In this document: positions 23,993-33,180 of the stretch, piece after piece
Layout: each line of letters starts with the position of its first letter
Numbering within the stretch: position 1 is the first letter of the stretch
Source of the DNA: Christiangramia portivictoriae DSM 23547
GTDB taxonomy: Bacteria > Bacteroidota > Bacteroidia > Flavobacteriales > Flavobacteriaceae
Reading direction: 5' to 3'
NCBI RefSeq assembly: GCF_000423045.1
Contig: NZ_KE383972.1
Coordinates: forward strand, 81,670-145,669
Length of the DNA: 64,000 bases
Position numbers and translations under genes: made by a program
The notes under the pieces: generated by a model
Told to the model about the DNA's origin: nothing
Seen by the model: the letters and a program-made list of their open reading frames with translations, nothing else
The model's database searches: none

Positions 23993-25435
23993 ATGAAGAA
24001 AATATTAGTAGCAAACAGAGGCGAGATCGCGCTTAGAGTAATGAAAACTATAAAACGTATGGGTATAGATACGGTAGCAGTTTATTCTGAAGCAGATAGA
24101 AACGCGCCTCATGTTCGGTTTGCAGATGAGGCGGTTTGTATAGGACCAGCGGCATCCAGCGAATCTTACCTAAAAGGAGATAAGATCATTGAAGTTGCAA
24201 AACAACTTGGTGTGGACGGGATTCATCCAGGTTACGGTTTCCTTAGTGAAAATGCGGGTTTTGCTGAAGCTGTTGAAAATAACGGAATTACCTGGATAGG
24301 TCCAGGTAGCAAGGCCATCAAGGTAATGGGAAGCAAGCTTGCCGCGAAAGATGCAGTTAAAGCCTATGATATTCCCATGGTTCCCGGTATTGATGAAGCG
24401 ATTACCGATACTGAAAAAGCCAAGGCCATTGGAAAAGACATTGGCTTTCCAATTCTTATCAAGGCCTCTGCCGGTGGTGGTGGTAAAGGGATGCGTGTTG
24501 TCGAAAAAGAAGAAGACCTGGAAGACCAGATGAAAAGAGCGATTAGCGAAGCAGAATCGGCTTTTGGCGATGGCTCGGTCTTTATCGAGAAATACGTGTC
24601 TTCTCCAAGACATATTGAAATACAGGTATTATCTGATACTCATGGAAACTACCTGCACCTGTTCGAAAGAGAATGTAGCGTACAGCGTAGACACCAGAAG
24701 GTTGTGGAGGAAGCACCTTCTGTGGTTCTGGATGATGAGCTGCGCGCGAGAATGGGAGAGGCAGCGGTCAAAGTTGCCAAAGCCTGTGACTACGTAGGTG
24801 CGGGAACAGTAGAATTTCTTTTTGATGAAAACAGGAACTTTTATTTCCTGGAAATGAACACGAGATTGCAGGTAGAACATCCTGTAACCGAATATATTAC
24901 CGGTGTGGATCTTGTTGAACAGCAGATCAGGGTCGCGCGTGGTGAAGCGATTGCTTTTAGCCAGGATGACTTGAAGATCAAAGGACACGCCATGGAACTC
25001 CGCGTTTATGCCGAAGATCCTCTGGAAGATTTCATGCCAAGCACGGGAACCCTGGAGAAATACCAGATTCCGCAGGGTGAAGGAATCCGTATGGACAATG
25101 GTTTTGAAGAAGGAATGGAAGTACCCATCTATTATGATCCCATGCTGGCCAAGCTGGTCACCTACGGGAAAACCCGGGAAGAAGCGATCGAGGTGATGAT
25201 CAAGGCGATCGACAATTATATCGTGGAAGGTGTTTCGACAACCCTTGCTTTCGGAAAATTCGTTTTCCAGCATGATGCCTTTAGAAGCGGTGATTTCGAT
25301 ACGCATTTCGTCAAGAAATATTATTCCCCGGAAGCGCTGAAGGAGGAAACAGAACAGGAAGCCCGACTGGCAGCACTGTTGGCCCTGAAACAATATCTAA
25401 AAGATAAAGAGCAGTTGAGGCTGCCTTCAAACTAA
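23993..25435 (+). CDS. accC: Biotin carboxylase subunit of an acyl-CoA carboxylase
   Basis: A 480-residue ATP-grasp enzyme that carboxylates biotin on the carrier protein using bicarbonate and ATP. It opens with KKILVANRGEIALRVMKT and carries the glycine-rich ATP loop KASAGGGGKGMRVV, RECSVQRRHQKVVEEAPS and EMNTRLQVEHPVTE. Length and motifs match AccC/PccA-type subunits. It lies between the carrier (31 bases upstream) and the carboxyltransferase (25 bases downstream). The complex may act on acetyl-CoA, propionyl-CoA or both. Confidence 0.96.
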   Translation: MKKILVANRGEIALRVMKTIKRMGIDTVAVYSEADRNAPHVRFADEAVCIGPAASSESYLKGDKIIEVAKQLGVDGIHPGYGFLSENAGFAEAVENNGITWIGPGSKAIKVMGSKLAAKDAVKAYDIPMVPGIDEAITDTEKAKAIGKDIGFPILIKASAGGGGKGMRVVEKEEDLEDQMKRAISEAESAFGDGSVFIEKYVSSPRHIEIQVLSDTHGNYLHLFERECSVQRRHQKVVEEAPSVVLDDELRARMGEAAVKVAKACDYVGAGTVEFLFDENRNFYFLEMNTRLQVEHPVTEYITGVDLVEQQIRVARGEAIAFSQDDLKIKGHAMELRVYAEDPLEDFMPSTGTLEKYQIPQGEGIRMDNGFEEGMEVPIYYDPMLAKLVTYGKTREEAIEVMIKAIDNYIVEGVSTTLAFGKFVFQHDAFRSGDFDTHFVKKYYSPEALKEETEQEARLAALLALKQYLKDKEQLRLPSN

Positions 25436-25460
25436 TTCTATATAATTCAGAATCATACCA

Positions 25461-27002
25461 ATGAGTCAGAATCTAGAAAAATTAAAAGAAAAAATTGCTG
25501 AAGCCCACAAGGGTGGAGGTGAGCAGAGAATAGCCAAGCAACACGAAAAGAAGAAACTAACCGCCAGAGAGCGTGTGGATTATCTTCTGGATGAAAACTC
25601 CTTTGAAGAAATAGGCATCCTGGTGACCCATCGTACGACCGACTTCGGAATGGAAAATCAGAAATTCTATGGTGATGGGGTGGTGACAGGTTATGGAACA
25701 ATTCACGGCAGGCTGGTGTATGTATTTGCACAGGATTTTACCGTTTTTGGAGGTTCACTTTCAGAAACTCATGCCGAGAAGATCTGTAAGATTATGGATA
25801 TGGCGGTAAAAGTTGGTGCTCCACTTATCGGATTAAACGATTCCGGTGGTGCCCGAATCCAGGAAGGGGTAAAATCTCTGGGAGGTTATGCAGATATCTT
25901 TCACAGAAATGTAAAGGCTTCAGGCGTAGTTCCTCAAATTTCAGCGATTATGGGACCTTGTGCCGGTGGTGCTGTTTATTCCCCGGCGATGACCGACTTT
26001 ACCCTGATGGTAGAGGATACCTCTTACATGTTCGTGACCGGTCCAAACGTAGTGAAAACAGTGACCAATGAGGAGGTGACTTCCGAACAACTTGGAGGAG
26101 CCAGCACGCATTCCACGAAATCGGGTGTAACTCACGTAACTGCTGCCAATGACATTATCTGCCTTGAGAATATCAAGCAATTGATAAGCTACATGCCGCA
26201 GAATAACAAAACCGCACCAGAAAAGCTGGAATTCAAATTTGGTGATGAACACAGGGAGATACTGGAAAGTATTGTACCAGACAGTTCTAATAAACCTTAT
26301 GATATGCATGAGGTGATCACCGGTATTATAGACCAGGATTCGTTTTTTGAAATTCATAAGGATTATGCCGATAATATCATCGTAGGTTTCTCCAGGATTG
26401 GAGGCCGTTGCGTCGGGATCATTGCGAACCAGCCTATGAGCCTTGCCGGCGTTCTGGACGTGGACGCTTCAAAAAAAGCTGCGAGATTTACGAGATTCTG
26501 CGATTGTTTCAATATTCCGCTATTGGTGCTGGTGGATGTTCCAGGTTTTCTTCCGGGGACAGATCAGGAATGGAACGGGATCATCCTGCATGGTGCCAAA
26601 TTATTATACGCGCTTAGTGAAGCAACGGTTCCTAAAGTCACCGTGATCACCAGGAAGGCTTATGGTGGTGCCTATGATGTAATGAATTCCAAGCATATTG
26701 GTGCCGATCTTAACTTTGCATGGCCAACTGCGGAAATTGCCGTAATGGGAGCAAAGGGAGCTTCGGAAATCATTTTCAGAAAAGAGATTTCACAGGCAGA
26801 AGATCCTGAAAAGAAACTGGCTGAGAAGGAAGCTGAATACGCTGAAAAATTCGCCACTCCCTTTGAAGCTGCACAACGTGGTTTTATTGATGAGGTGATC
26901 ATGCCGAAGGATACGCGTCGAAAGTTGATACGTGCGTTTAGCGCGCTGGAAAATAAGTCGGTACTAAGACCAGATAGAAAACATGGCAATATACCGTTAT
27001 AG
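25461..27002 (+). CDS. Acyl-CoA carboxylase carboxyltransferase (beta) subunit
   Basis: A 513-residue carboxyltransferase of the propionyl/acetyl-CoA carboxylase beta family, which moves the carboxyl group from biotin to the acyl-CoA. The two crotonase-like halves are visible: [20 protein letters not shown] with [15 protein letters not shown] in the first and [19 protein letters not shown] with [18 protein letters not shown] in the second. The C-terminus ([12 protein letters not shown]) is typical for the PccB group, so propionyl-CoA is a likely substrate. It is the last gene of the operon and is followed by a terminator. Confidence 0.95.
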   Translation: MSQNLEKLKEKIAEAHKGGGEQRIAKQHEKKKLTARERVDYLLDENSFEEIGILVTHRTTDFGMENQKFYGDGVVTGYGTIHGRLVYVFAQDFTVFGGSLSETHAEKICKIMDMAVKVGAPLIGLNDSGGARIQEGVKSLGGYADIFHRNVKASGVVPQISAIMGPCAGGAVYSPAMTDFTLMVEDTSYMFVTGPNVVKTVTNEEVTSEQLGGASTHSTKSGVTHVTAANDIICLENIKQLISYMPQNNKTAPEKLEFKFGDEHREILESIVPDSSNKPYDMHEVITGIIDQDSFFEIHKDYADNIIVGFSRIGGRCVGIIANQPMSLAGVLDVDASKKAARFTRFCDCFNIPLLVLVDVPGFLPGTDQEWNGIILHGAKLLYALSEATVPKVTVITRKAYGGAYDVMNSKHIGADLNFAWPTAEIAVMGAKGASEIIFRKEISQAEDPEKKLAEKEAEYAEKFATPFEAAQRGFIDEVIMPKDTRRKLIRAFSALENKSVLRPDRKHGNIPL

Positions 27003-27020
27003 GAATATGTAAAATTTTAA

Positions 27021-27056
27021 TAAATGCTGAATGAGAATTCAGCATTTATTTTTTAC
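27021..27056 (+). terminator. Terminator of the acyl-CoA carboxylase operon
   Basis: AAATGCTGAAT (27022-27032) pairs with ATTCAGCATTT (27036-27047) and is followed by ATTTTTT. Confidence 0.88.
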
Positions 27057-27068
27057 TGAAATTTGAAC

Positions 27069-27974
27069 ATGAAAAAATTCAATAAGATCGTTCTGGTAGA
27101 CCATACAAAAATGAACGATGAGTCCATAGAGAAGCTGAAACAATACTCAGAAAACGGGGTAGTGGTGTACGACGATTACCCGGAAGATGAGCAGACAGTT
27201 GAAGATAGGATTGGCGATGCAGAAGCGATTATCGTATCCTGGCATACTCAAATCACTGAAAACATCATAGACTCCTGTTCCAGCTTAAAATATATAGGAA
27301 TGGCCTGTAGCCTTTACGATGATGAATCGGCAAATGTGGCGGTGAAGTTCGCCCGGGATCGCGGGATTGAAGTCCGCGGTATTCGCGATTATGGAGATCC
27401 AGGTGTAGCTGAATTTATAATTTCTGAATTGATTCAGTTATTAAATGGTTATTCTGGGAAACAATGGAAAGATATGCCACTGGAGCTTACCAATCTTAAA
27501 ATTGGAATCGTAGGTTTGGGAACTACCGGCAAGCTTCTGGCAGATTGTTTAAGGCCATTTGGAGCAGACCTGTATTATTTTGGCAGAACAAGATTTTCAG
27601 AATATGAAGATCACGGAGTACAATTCCTGGAGTTGAATGACCTGCTGGAAACCTGTGCTGTATTCAGCTTTCACCTGCCTAAAAACACGCAGCTATTCTC
27701 TTCCGAAGAATTCAGGAAAATGGGTGATGACAAGATCATTATCAATACCAGCCTGGGATTACCATTTGATCTTGATGGTTTTACCAACTGGATAATGAAT
27801 ACATCCAATTTTGGGATTTTTGATGGAGATGGTGGGAAAGAGCTATCCGAAGAAATAAAGAAAAGAGTTAATGTGATTGCTCACGATAAAAGTGCGGGCT
27901 GGTCTTCGCAAACTCTTGTAAGGCTTTCTGACAAAACACTACAAAACCTGGCAGACTATGCCGGGCAGAAATAA
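27069..27974 (+). CDS. D-isomer-specific 2-hydroxyacid dehydrogenase-like protein
   Basis: A 301-residue NAD-dependent dehydrogenase fold. The nucleotide-binding motif KIGIVGLGTTGKLLADCLR sits near residue 145 and INTSLGLPFD resembles the 'INxxRG' region of this family, with the Arg/Gly changed. The C-terminal catalytic His is not obvious (AHDKSAGWSS may correspond), so activity toward a 2-hydroxyacid is uncertain. The ATG at 27069 is preferred over a TTG two codons earlier. It ends one base before operator D. Confidence 0.82.
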   Translation: MKKFNKIVLVDHTKMNDESIEKLKQYSENGVVVYDDYPEDEQTVEDRIGDAEAIIVSWHTQITENIIDSCSSLKYIGMACSLYDDESANVAVKFARDRGIEVRGIRDYGDPGVAEFIISELIQLLNGYSGKQWKDMPLELTNLKIGIVGLGTTGKLLADCLRPFGADLYYFGRTRFSEYEDHGVQFLELNDLLETCAVFSFHLPKNTQLFSSEEFRKMGDDKIIINTSLGLPFDLDGFTNWIMNTSNFGIFDGDGGKELSEEIKKRVNVIAHDKSAGWSSQTLVRLSDKTLQNLADYAGQK

Positions 27975-27975
27975 T

Positions 27976-27989
27976 GTAACCATTGTTAC
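27976..27989 (+). promoter_or_regulatory. Palindromic operator D (GTAAC-N4-GTTAC)
   Basis: GTAACCATTGTTAC is a perfect 5-4-5 inverted repeat 49 bases upstream of the first YeeE-type gene and exactly 22 bases before the -10-like CATCTTTG at 28012. Confidence 0.8.
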
Positions 27990-28011
27990 TTATAGATTGT
28001 CGTACTTCTCG

Positions 28012-28019
28012 CATCTTTG
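28012..28019 (+). promoter_or_regulatory. -10-like element for the YeeE operon
   Basis: CATCTTTG differs from TAnnTTTG only in its first base. The -33 position reads TTA. The spacing to operator D equals that at operators A and C. Confidence 0.55.
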
Positions 28020-28038
28020 CGAACACTAAAATTACAAT

Positions 28039-28596
28039 ATGGATCTAATTTATCAGGGATGGCCATGGTATGTGGCCGGCCCGCTCATAGCACTCGTGAT
28101 GTTCCTTCTCATCTTTATGGGAAAACAGTTTGGAATGTCTTCAAACCTTCGAACCTTATGCACCATGTGTGGAGCAGATAAGACCGCAGGATTTTTCGAT
28201 TTCAACTGGAGATCCCAGAAGTGGAACCTAGTAGTTATATTGGGTGCTGCAATTGGTGGTTTTATTGCCATGAACTTTTTAACTGCAGATCCCGCAGTGG
28301 ACATCAATCCAGATACCGTTGCCAATTTGAATGAACTTGGATTTGCCAGTGCAGGTGAAGCTTACCTTCCATCAGAATTATATGGCATGGATGCTTTAAC
28401 CGACTGGAAAGCGCTTGCAATTTTAATCATTGGAGGCTTTTTGATAGGTTTTGGCGCAAGATGGGCCGGTGGATGTACTTCGGGACACGCGATCTCAGGA
28501 CTCAGTAATTTGCAGTTACCGTCATTGATCGCCGTAGTTGGATTTTTTATAGGTGGATTATTTATGATCCATGTGTTATTCCCTTTAATTTTTTAA
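28039..28596 (+). CDS. YeeE/YedE-type sulfur transporter, N-terminal-half protein
   Basis: A 185-residue membrane protein of the YeeE/YedE (DUF395) family, thought to carry thiosulfate or other sulfur compounds inward through conserved cysteines. The motif RWAGGCTSGHAISGLSN carries the key Cys. About four membrane helices are visible. The full-length family has two halves; here they are encoded by two adjacent genes, this one and the next, three bases apart. The operator in front links it to the sulfur regulon. Confidence 0.9.
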   Translation: MDLIYQGWPWYVAGPLIALVMFLLIFMGKQFGMSSNLRTLCTMCGADKTAGFFDFNWRSQKWNLVVILGAAIGGFIAMNFLTADPAVDINPDTVANLNELGFASAGEAYLPSELYGMDALTDWKALAILIIGGFLIGFGARWAGGCTSGHAISGLSNLQLPSLIAVVGFFIGGLFMIHVLFPLIF

Positions 28597-28599
28597 GAG

Positions 28600-29013
28600 A
28601 TGAGAGTAGTTGGATATTTAGTAATAGGAATCATGTTCGGTATCGTGATGTTCAAATCTGAAGCAGCATCTTGGTTCCGGATCTATGAGATGTTCAGGTT
28701 CGAATCATTTCATATGTATGGAATCATTGGATCTGCACTTGTAATAGGTGTTCTTGGAACTTTACTGATCAAGAAAAATGGAATGAAAGACGTGCAGGGA
28801 GAACCAATTACCTTTCAGCCTAAGGAGAAAAGCTTTAGCAGGTATATGTTTGGAGGAATCATATTCGGACTTGGCTGGGCGCTTGCCGGAGCCTGTCCGG
28901 GCCCTATATATACGCTTATTGGTGCAGGGTATATACCGGTTATTGTTGTTTTCCTGGCAGCTTTGCTTGGAACCTTTGTTTACGGTTTACTACGGGACAA
29001 ACTTCCGCATTAA
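28600..29013 (+). CDS. YeeE/YedE-type sulfur transporter, second-half protein (DUF6691-like)
   Basis: The 137-residue partner of the preceding gene, with four membrane helices. GWALAGACPGPIYTLIGAGY holds the family Cys and mirrors the GGCTSGH motif of the first half. A pair of short YeeE proteins is common in Bacteroidota beside rhodanese and persulfide dioxygenase genes. A strong terminator follows. Confidence 0.9.
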   Translation: MRVVGYLVIGIMFGIVMFKSEAASWFRIYEMFRFESFHMYGIIGSALVIGVLGTLLIKKNGMKDVQGEPITFQPKEKSFSRYMFGGIIFGLGWALAGACPGPIYTLIGAGYIPVIVVFLAALLGTFVYGLLRDKLPH

Positions 29014-29030
29014 TCGCAAGTTTTAAATAA

Positions 29031-29070
29031 TGAAGTGGCTGAAATGAATAGTTTCAGCCACTTTTTATTT
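29031..29070 (+). terminator. Terminator of the YeeE operon
   Basis: AAGTGGCTGAAA (29033-29044) pairs with TTTCAGCCACTT (29052-29063) and is followed by TTTATTT. Confidence 0.9.
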
Positions 29071-29131
29071 GCTCAAAACTCATAATCATAAGCTTTGTAG
29101 TTTGATCTTACAAAGCAGTTTTCAAGATTTT

Positions 29132-29656
29132 TCAGTTGATACTATCCTTCAAATTCCTGGACTCATTCAGTAATCTAAGTGCATCGCTTATCCCGGCGTT
29201 ATTAAAATACAGGTACTCCTTAACGATTTTGCCATTTTCAAACCTTGCGGTGATATGAACCGGGATCACGATGACAGAATCATTTTCTGCGATCGTGCCT
29301 TCCCAGGCACCCCAGAAATTCACCCAGGTTTCACCGGCATCTGTAACCACCATTTCGAACTCACTTTCAGAATCCTGGAAATCGTATGAAGATAGCACGG
29401 CGTTATTTTCTTTGTGCATTGCGACTGCTGCAGCCAGATCTATGGGTTGCCGACTATTATAAAATAATTCCATGCTGTCTGCAAAATGGGATTGATACTT
29501 ATCCCAGTCTGCATTCTCATAATCCTGCAAAACAGTTTTAAAAATGCTTATCTGTTCAGAGTCTTGAGAATACCTGATTGCTTTTTCTTCTTTCTGATGC
29601 TCATTGCATGATAATAGAAATAGGCAAAAGCATAAAATTGTCCATGTTTTACTCAT
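29132..29656 (-). CDS. Lipoprotein with SnoaL/NTF2-like domain
   Basis: A 174-residue lipoprotein (lipobox LFLLSC). The mature part looks like an NTF2/SnoaL-type fold: a first helix with YENADWDKYQSHFADSMELF and paired strands ending GKIVKEYLYFNNAGI. Such domains bind small ligands or act as scaffolds; the function is unknown. It lies 4 bases downstream of the next gene to the right and forms an operon with it. Confidence 0.8.
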   Translation of the reverse strand: MSKTWTILCFCLFLLSCNEHQKEEKAIRYSQDSEQISIFKTVLQDYENADWDKYQSHFADSMELFYNSRQPIDLAAAVAMHKENNAVLSSYDFQDSESEFEMVVTDAGETWVNFWGAWEGTIAENDSVIVIPVHITARFENGKIVKEYLYFNNAGISDALRLLNESRNLKDSIN

Positions 29657-29660
29657 GATG

Positions 29661-30428
29661 TTAATCTTCAGACTGGTACGAAATCTCAGGCATTATATTT
29701 CCAGTGACAACTTCCCGTTTAGAGAATACCTTCTGAATTTCTGAAGATAATTTTTCACCTTCCTCGCCAAGTAACTCTGCATTTTCCTCTCTTAGTTTTT
29801 CTACGGAAGCAGCATCTTTACCAGATATGGCGACCATGAAATATGAATCCATAGTTCCGAAGCCACTTTTATAAAGCCTGTAATACGCTTTAGAACCTTT
29901 TTCCTCGTATAGTTTTTTGGCGGCTTTGGCCAATTCCACAGCCTTATCCATTTTACCTGGAGGGATATGATAAAACACCAGTTCTCTGTAATTCATGCCT
30001 TCCATATTTTGATCCATACCTTCTGGCATATAAGAATGTTCCTTGTCAAGATTCAGAATATAATCACCATGCTTGCTATAGGTTTCAGCAAAAGGTTCAA
30101 AGAGCTTTTCGAAAGCTTCCTCACCCATTTTGTCCTGCAGATCCTGGAATGGATTTTTATCAAGTTCAGCAAAATTGTCGATCTCGGTAAGGTACATAAC
30201 GCTGTTGTCATCTGCCTGAAAGGCAAGCCACTCCATTCCTTCCATTTCGTGTTCCCTGGCAGCTTTCAGCAAGGCCTTATCGGCTTCAAGATGCTTGTCC
30301 ATCATTCCTTCTTTCACGTGATCTTCATGGACCACGAACATTTGATAATGATCACTTTGTGCTGTTGATATATGGCTTGAACAGAGTACAAGTGCCAAAG
30401 TCATTAAAAAGCTTCCTAATACTTTCAT
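29661..30428 (-). CDS. Exported protein of unknown function
   Basis: A 255-residue secreted protein. The ATG at 30428 (MKVLGSFLMT) opens a clear signal peptide cleaved near ISTAQ; a longer frame to 30521 would hide it and is rejected. The mature part appears to be two similar units (each with a YxMFVVHEDHV- or YRELVFYHIPPG-like strand followed by a helix and a Met/Tyr-rich strand), like a pair of ferredoxin-like alpha-beta domains. No named family is certain. It is cotranscribed with the SnoaL-like lipoprotein. Confidence 0.75.
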   Translation of the reverse strand: MKVLGSFLMTLALVLCSSHISTAQSDHYQMFVVHEDHVKEGMMDKHLEADKALLKAAREHEMEGMEWLAFQADDNSVMYLTEIDNFAELDKNPFQDLQDKMGEEAFEKLFEPFAETYSKHGDYILNLDKEHSYMPEGMDQNMEGMNYRELVFYHIPPGKMDKAVELAKAAKKLYEEKGSKAYYRLYKSGFGTMDSYFMVAISGKDAASVEKLREENAELLGEEGEKLSSEIQKVFSKREVVTGNIMPEISYQSED

Positions 30429-30571
30429 TGGTCTGGTTTTTATGGTTAATAAACCTGAATTTAGGAAGTATATATGGATAGCTGAGCGGTATCTGGACGT
30501 AGGTAGTTGTAAATTGTCCAAACCTGGCAGAAAACTTTTCGAAGCAGTAAATATGGAAAGATATGATCGTT

Positions 30572-31267
30572 TTAAATGATCTGTAAGTGGTGAAAAAGTT
30601 CGGTCCTCGTATTTTTACTTATAGGAAGTGATTTCGAGGCGATAAGAACGTGATTACTTCCAATTTCATCTATATGGGAGAGATTGGCGATATAGGAGCG
30701 ATGGATTCTTAAAAAGCGTTTATCGGTGATCTTCGAGCTAACTTCCTTAAGGCAACAAACCAGTAAAAATTTTCGATTCCTCGAGTACACCCTGCAATAA
30801 TTACGGTCTGCTTCTATATAATGGATATCGTCCAGAGCGATTTTGACCATAGCATCCTGGTAACGAACAAAAATACGATCCTTCAGTATCAGGTGATAAT
30901 TCTTAGTGTCAGCAGTTTCAGGTAATTTCACAAGTCTTTCAGGAATTGCTCGCTTTATCAAATGTTTCCTGTTCTTCAGCTTTTGGTAGATTAAGTTTTG
31001 AAGAGACTTTGTTTTGCTTCCGCTGAAAAAGAGAACGGAATGATTCATTTCAGACTTATTGGATGCAAAGCCATTCAGCTCGCTTTTAAGGTGATCTTCC
31101 ATAAGAATAAGATCTGGAGCATCCTGCTCAACAAAGCTCAGGGCGTCTTTAGCCCTGGAAAATATCCCCGTGATTTGATAACCCAGTTTATTCAGCTTTA
31201 AAGATAACTTTGCAGCCATGGGTATATTATTCTCCACAATGATGATTTTCGCTTGTCTGTTCATCAA
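30572..31267 (-). CDS. LytTR-type response regulator with degenerate receiver
   Basis: A 231-residue regulator. Residues 1-120 fit a receiver domain, but the phospho-acceptor position reads DLILMEDHL, with Glu57 where Asp is expected, and the C-terminal Lys is displaced. Residues about 130-231 are a LytTR DNA-binding domain (DIHYIEADRNYCRVYSRN, FLRIHRSYIANLSHI). No histidine kinase gene is adjacent. The receiver may be locked in an active-like state or respond to something other than phosphorylation. Confidence 0.88.
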   Translation of the reverse strand: MMNRQAKIIIVENNIPMAAKLSLKLNKLGYQITGIFSRAKDALSFVEQDAPDLILMEDHLKSELNGFASNKSEMNHSVLFFSGSKTKSLQNLIYQKLKNRKHLIKRAIPERLVKLPETADTKNYHLILKDRIFVRYQDAMVKIALDDIHYIEADRNYCRVYSRNRKFLLVCCLKEVSSKITDKRFLRIHRSYIANLSHIDEIGSNHVLIASKSLPISKNTRTELFHHLQII

Positions 31268-31325
31268 TTTCAGTTATACTATAAATATACTGAAAGTATT
31301 GATAATCAGAGAGATAAATATTATA

Positions 31326-31964
31326 TTATCTCAAACGGGAACTGCCGGGTGAAGAAGGGTAGAAGTGAGGTAACGTAACTTTGTATTTCACCACGACCAG
31401 CCGTATACTTATTACTGTAAGTGCCGTAGCAAGATATATAAAGTCTGCATTCATGCCCAGATCATAAAGCAGAATGTAGGCTAGTGCACCAATAAGACAG
31501 GCAGTGGCGTAGATCTCTTTTCTAAAGATCACCGGGATCTCGTTACAAAGAATATCCCGTATCACCCCTCCAAAGGTACCGGTCATCGCACCTAGAGCTA
31601 CAGATATGATGGGGTCAAGGTCATTCTGGATTCCGGTTTCAACCCCTGTGATCGTAAAAACACCAAGCCCTATCGTATCGAATAGAAACAGTGATTTTTT
31701 TAAATAATTAAGTTTATTTCTGAAAATGATCGCCAGGATCGTTACAACACCAATTAAATATACGTACATGGTGTTTTCCATCCAGGTAACCGGCGTATCT
31801 CCAATTAGAATATCCCGCACGGTTCCACCGCCAATCGCTGTGACGAAAGCGATTATAAAGATGCCGAAGAGATCAAGTCTTCTATTCATGGCAGACAATG
31901 CACCGGAAATCGCGAAAGCGATCGTACCGAGAATATCCAGAATGTTAAACAAACTTATTTCCAT
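31326..31964 (-). CDS. TRIC/UPF0126-family membrane channel protein
   Basis: A 212-residue protein with about seven membrane helices, built from two repeats of three. The repeat hallmarks are AIGGGTVRDILIGDTPVTW and GTFGGVIRDILCNEIPVIF, typical of UPF0126/YadS proteins related to trimeric intracellular cation channels. The ATG at 31964 is preferred; an upstream TTG at 31973 would add three residues. The gene appears to stand alone. Confidence 0.92.
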   Translation of the reverse strand: MEISLFNILDILGTIAFAISGALSAMNRRLDLFGIFIIAFVTAIGGGTVRDILIGDTPVTWMENTMYVYLIGVVTILAIIFRNKLNYLKKSLFLFDTIGLGVFTITGVETGIQNDLDPIISVALGAMTGTFGGVIRDILCNEIPVIFRKEIYATACLIGALAYILLYDLGMNADFIYLATALTVISIRLVVVKYKVTLPHFYPSSPGSSRLR

Positions 31965-32120
31965 ACTTTGCAAAGGTAGTTTTATCTTTTAAATTTGCCT
32001 GAGTGTGAGTTAGTTTCGTAGCGATTTGATCTGGAATATTATGAATAGATGAAGTTGATGGCTAATATTGTAAGTTTTAGTGCGAACTACCTACTTTTAT
32101 AACATAGAAAACCAAAAATC

Positions 32121-33113
32121 ATGAGTGATACTATCGAAAGAATAAAATGCCTGATCATAGGTTCTGGTCCTGCAGGTTATACCGCAGCGATCTACGCCGC
32201 CAGGGCAGATATGAAACCAGTTATGTATACCGGGATGGAACCAGGTGGACAGTTAACTACCACTACAGAAGTTGACAATTTTCCAGGCTATCCGGAAGGT
32301 ATAGATGGTCCAAAAATGATGATGGACCTGCAGCAGCAGGCAGAACGTTTTGGAACCCAGGTGAGAATAGGAATGATCACTGAAGTTGACTTTTCAAAAG
32401 AAGTGGGCGGGATTCATAAAGCTCTTGTTGACAATAAGACCTGGATCGAAGCTGAAACGGTGATCATATCAACCGGCGCTACCGCCAAATATCTTGGTTT
32501 ACCCAGTGAACAAAAATTACGAGGTGGAGGAGTTTCTGCCTGTGCCGTATGTGACGGATTCTTTTATAAGGGTCAGGATGTGGCGATCGTAGGTGGAGGT
32601 GATACAGCTGCTGAAGAAGCAACTTATCTTGCCAATATCTGTAACAAAGTAACTATGCTGGTTCGAAAGGATTACATGAAAGCTTCCAAAGCGATGCAAC
32701 ACCGAGTGGAGACTACCAAAAATATCGATCTTCGTTATAATACTGAGGTAGATGAAATTCTTGGGGAACAGGTAGTTGAAGGCCTTCGAATGGTAAATAA
32801 CCAAACGGGTGAAAAGGAAGAGATCGATATTACAGGTTTCTTTGTAGCCATTGGACATAAGCCTAATACCGATATTTTTAAAGGTTGGTTAGATATGGAT
32901 GAAACAGGTTATGTGATCACAGAGAGCAAGACTACCAGAACTAATATCCCTGGTGTATTCGCTTCAGGTGATGTGCAGGATAAGGTTTACAGGCAGGCGA
33001 TTACCGCTGCAGGAACCGGATGTATGGCCGCTCTGGATGCAGAACGATACCTGGCAGAAATTGATATCGAAGAGGATATCCAAAAGCCACAAACCAGACC
33101 GGAAACTGTATAA
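32121..33113 (+). CDS. trxB: Thioredoxin-disulfide reductase
   Basis: A 330-residue flavoenzyme that reduces oxidised thioredoxin with NADPH. It has the FAD motif LIIGSGPAGYTAAIYAARA at the start, the redox-active C141-A-V-C144 (VSACAVCDGFF), the NADPH motif VAIVGGGDTAAEEATYLA and FASGDVQDKVYRQAITAAGT near the end. Length and motifs match TrxB. It stands alone and ends in a bidirectional terminator. Confidence 0.97.
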   Translation: MSDTIERIKCLIIGSGPAGYTAAIYAARADMKPVMYTGMEPGGQLTTTTEVDNFPGYPEGIDGPKMMMDLQQQAERFGTQVRIGMITEVDFSKEVGGIHKALVDNKTWIEAETVIISTGATAKYLGLPSEQKLRGGGVSACAVCDGFFYKGQDVAIVGGGDTAAEEATYLANICNKVTMLVRKDYMKASKAMQHRVETTKNIDLRYNTEVDEILGEQVVEGLRMVNNQTGEKEEIDITGFFVAIGHKPNTDIFKGWLDMDETGYVITESKTTRTNIPGVFASGDVQDKVYRQAITAAGTGCMAALDAERYLAEIDIEEDIQKPQTRPETV

Positions 33114-33130
33114 TCTGGTTAGGATACGAT

Positions 33131-33163
33131 AAAAAAATGCCCGCAATTGCGGGCATTTTTTTT
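33131..33163. terminator. Bidirectional terminator between trxB and a small lipoprotein gene
   Basis: AAATGCCCGCAATTGCGGGCATTT (33135-33158 overall) is a perfect palindrome with a run of A on the left and T on the right, serving the convergent genes. Confidence 0.9.
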
Positions 33164-33180
33164 GATACTGATTCAAGATC

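Noticed and set aside
24170-24613. Minus-strand open frames across the acyl-CoA carboxylase operon
   Set aside because: They are antisense shadows of strongly supported carboxylase subunits.
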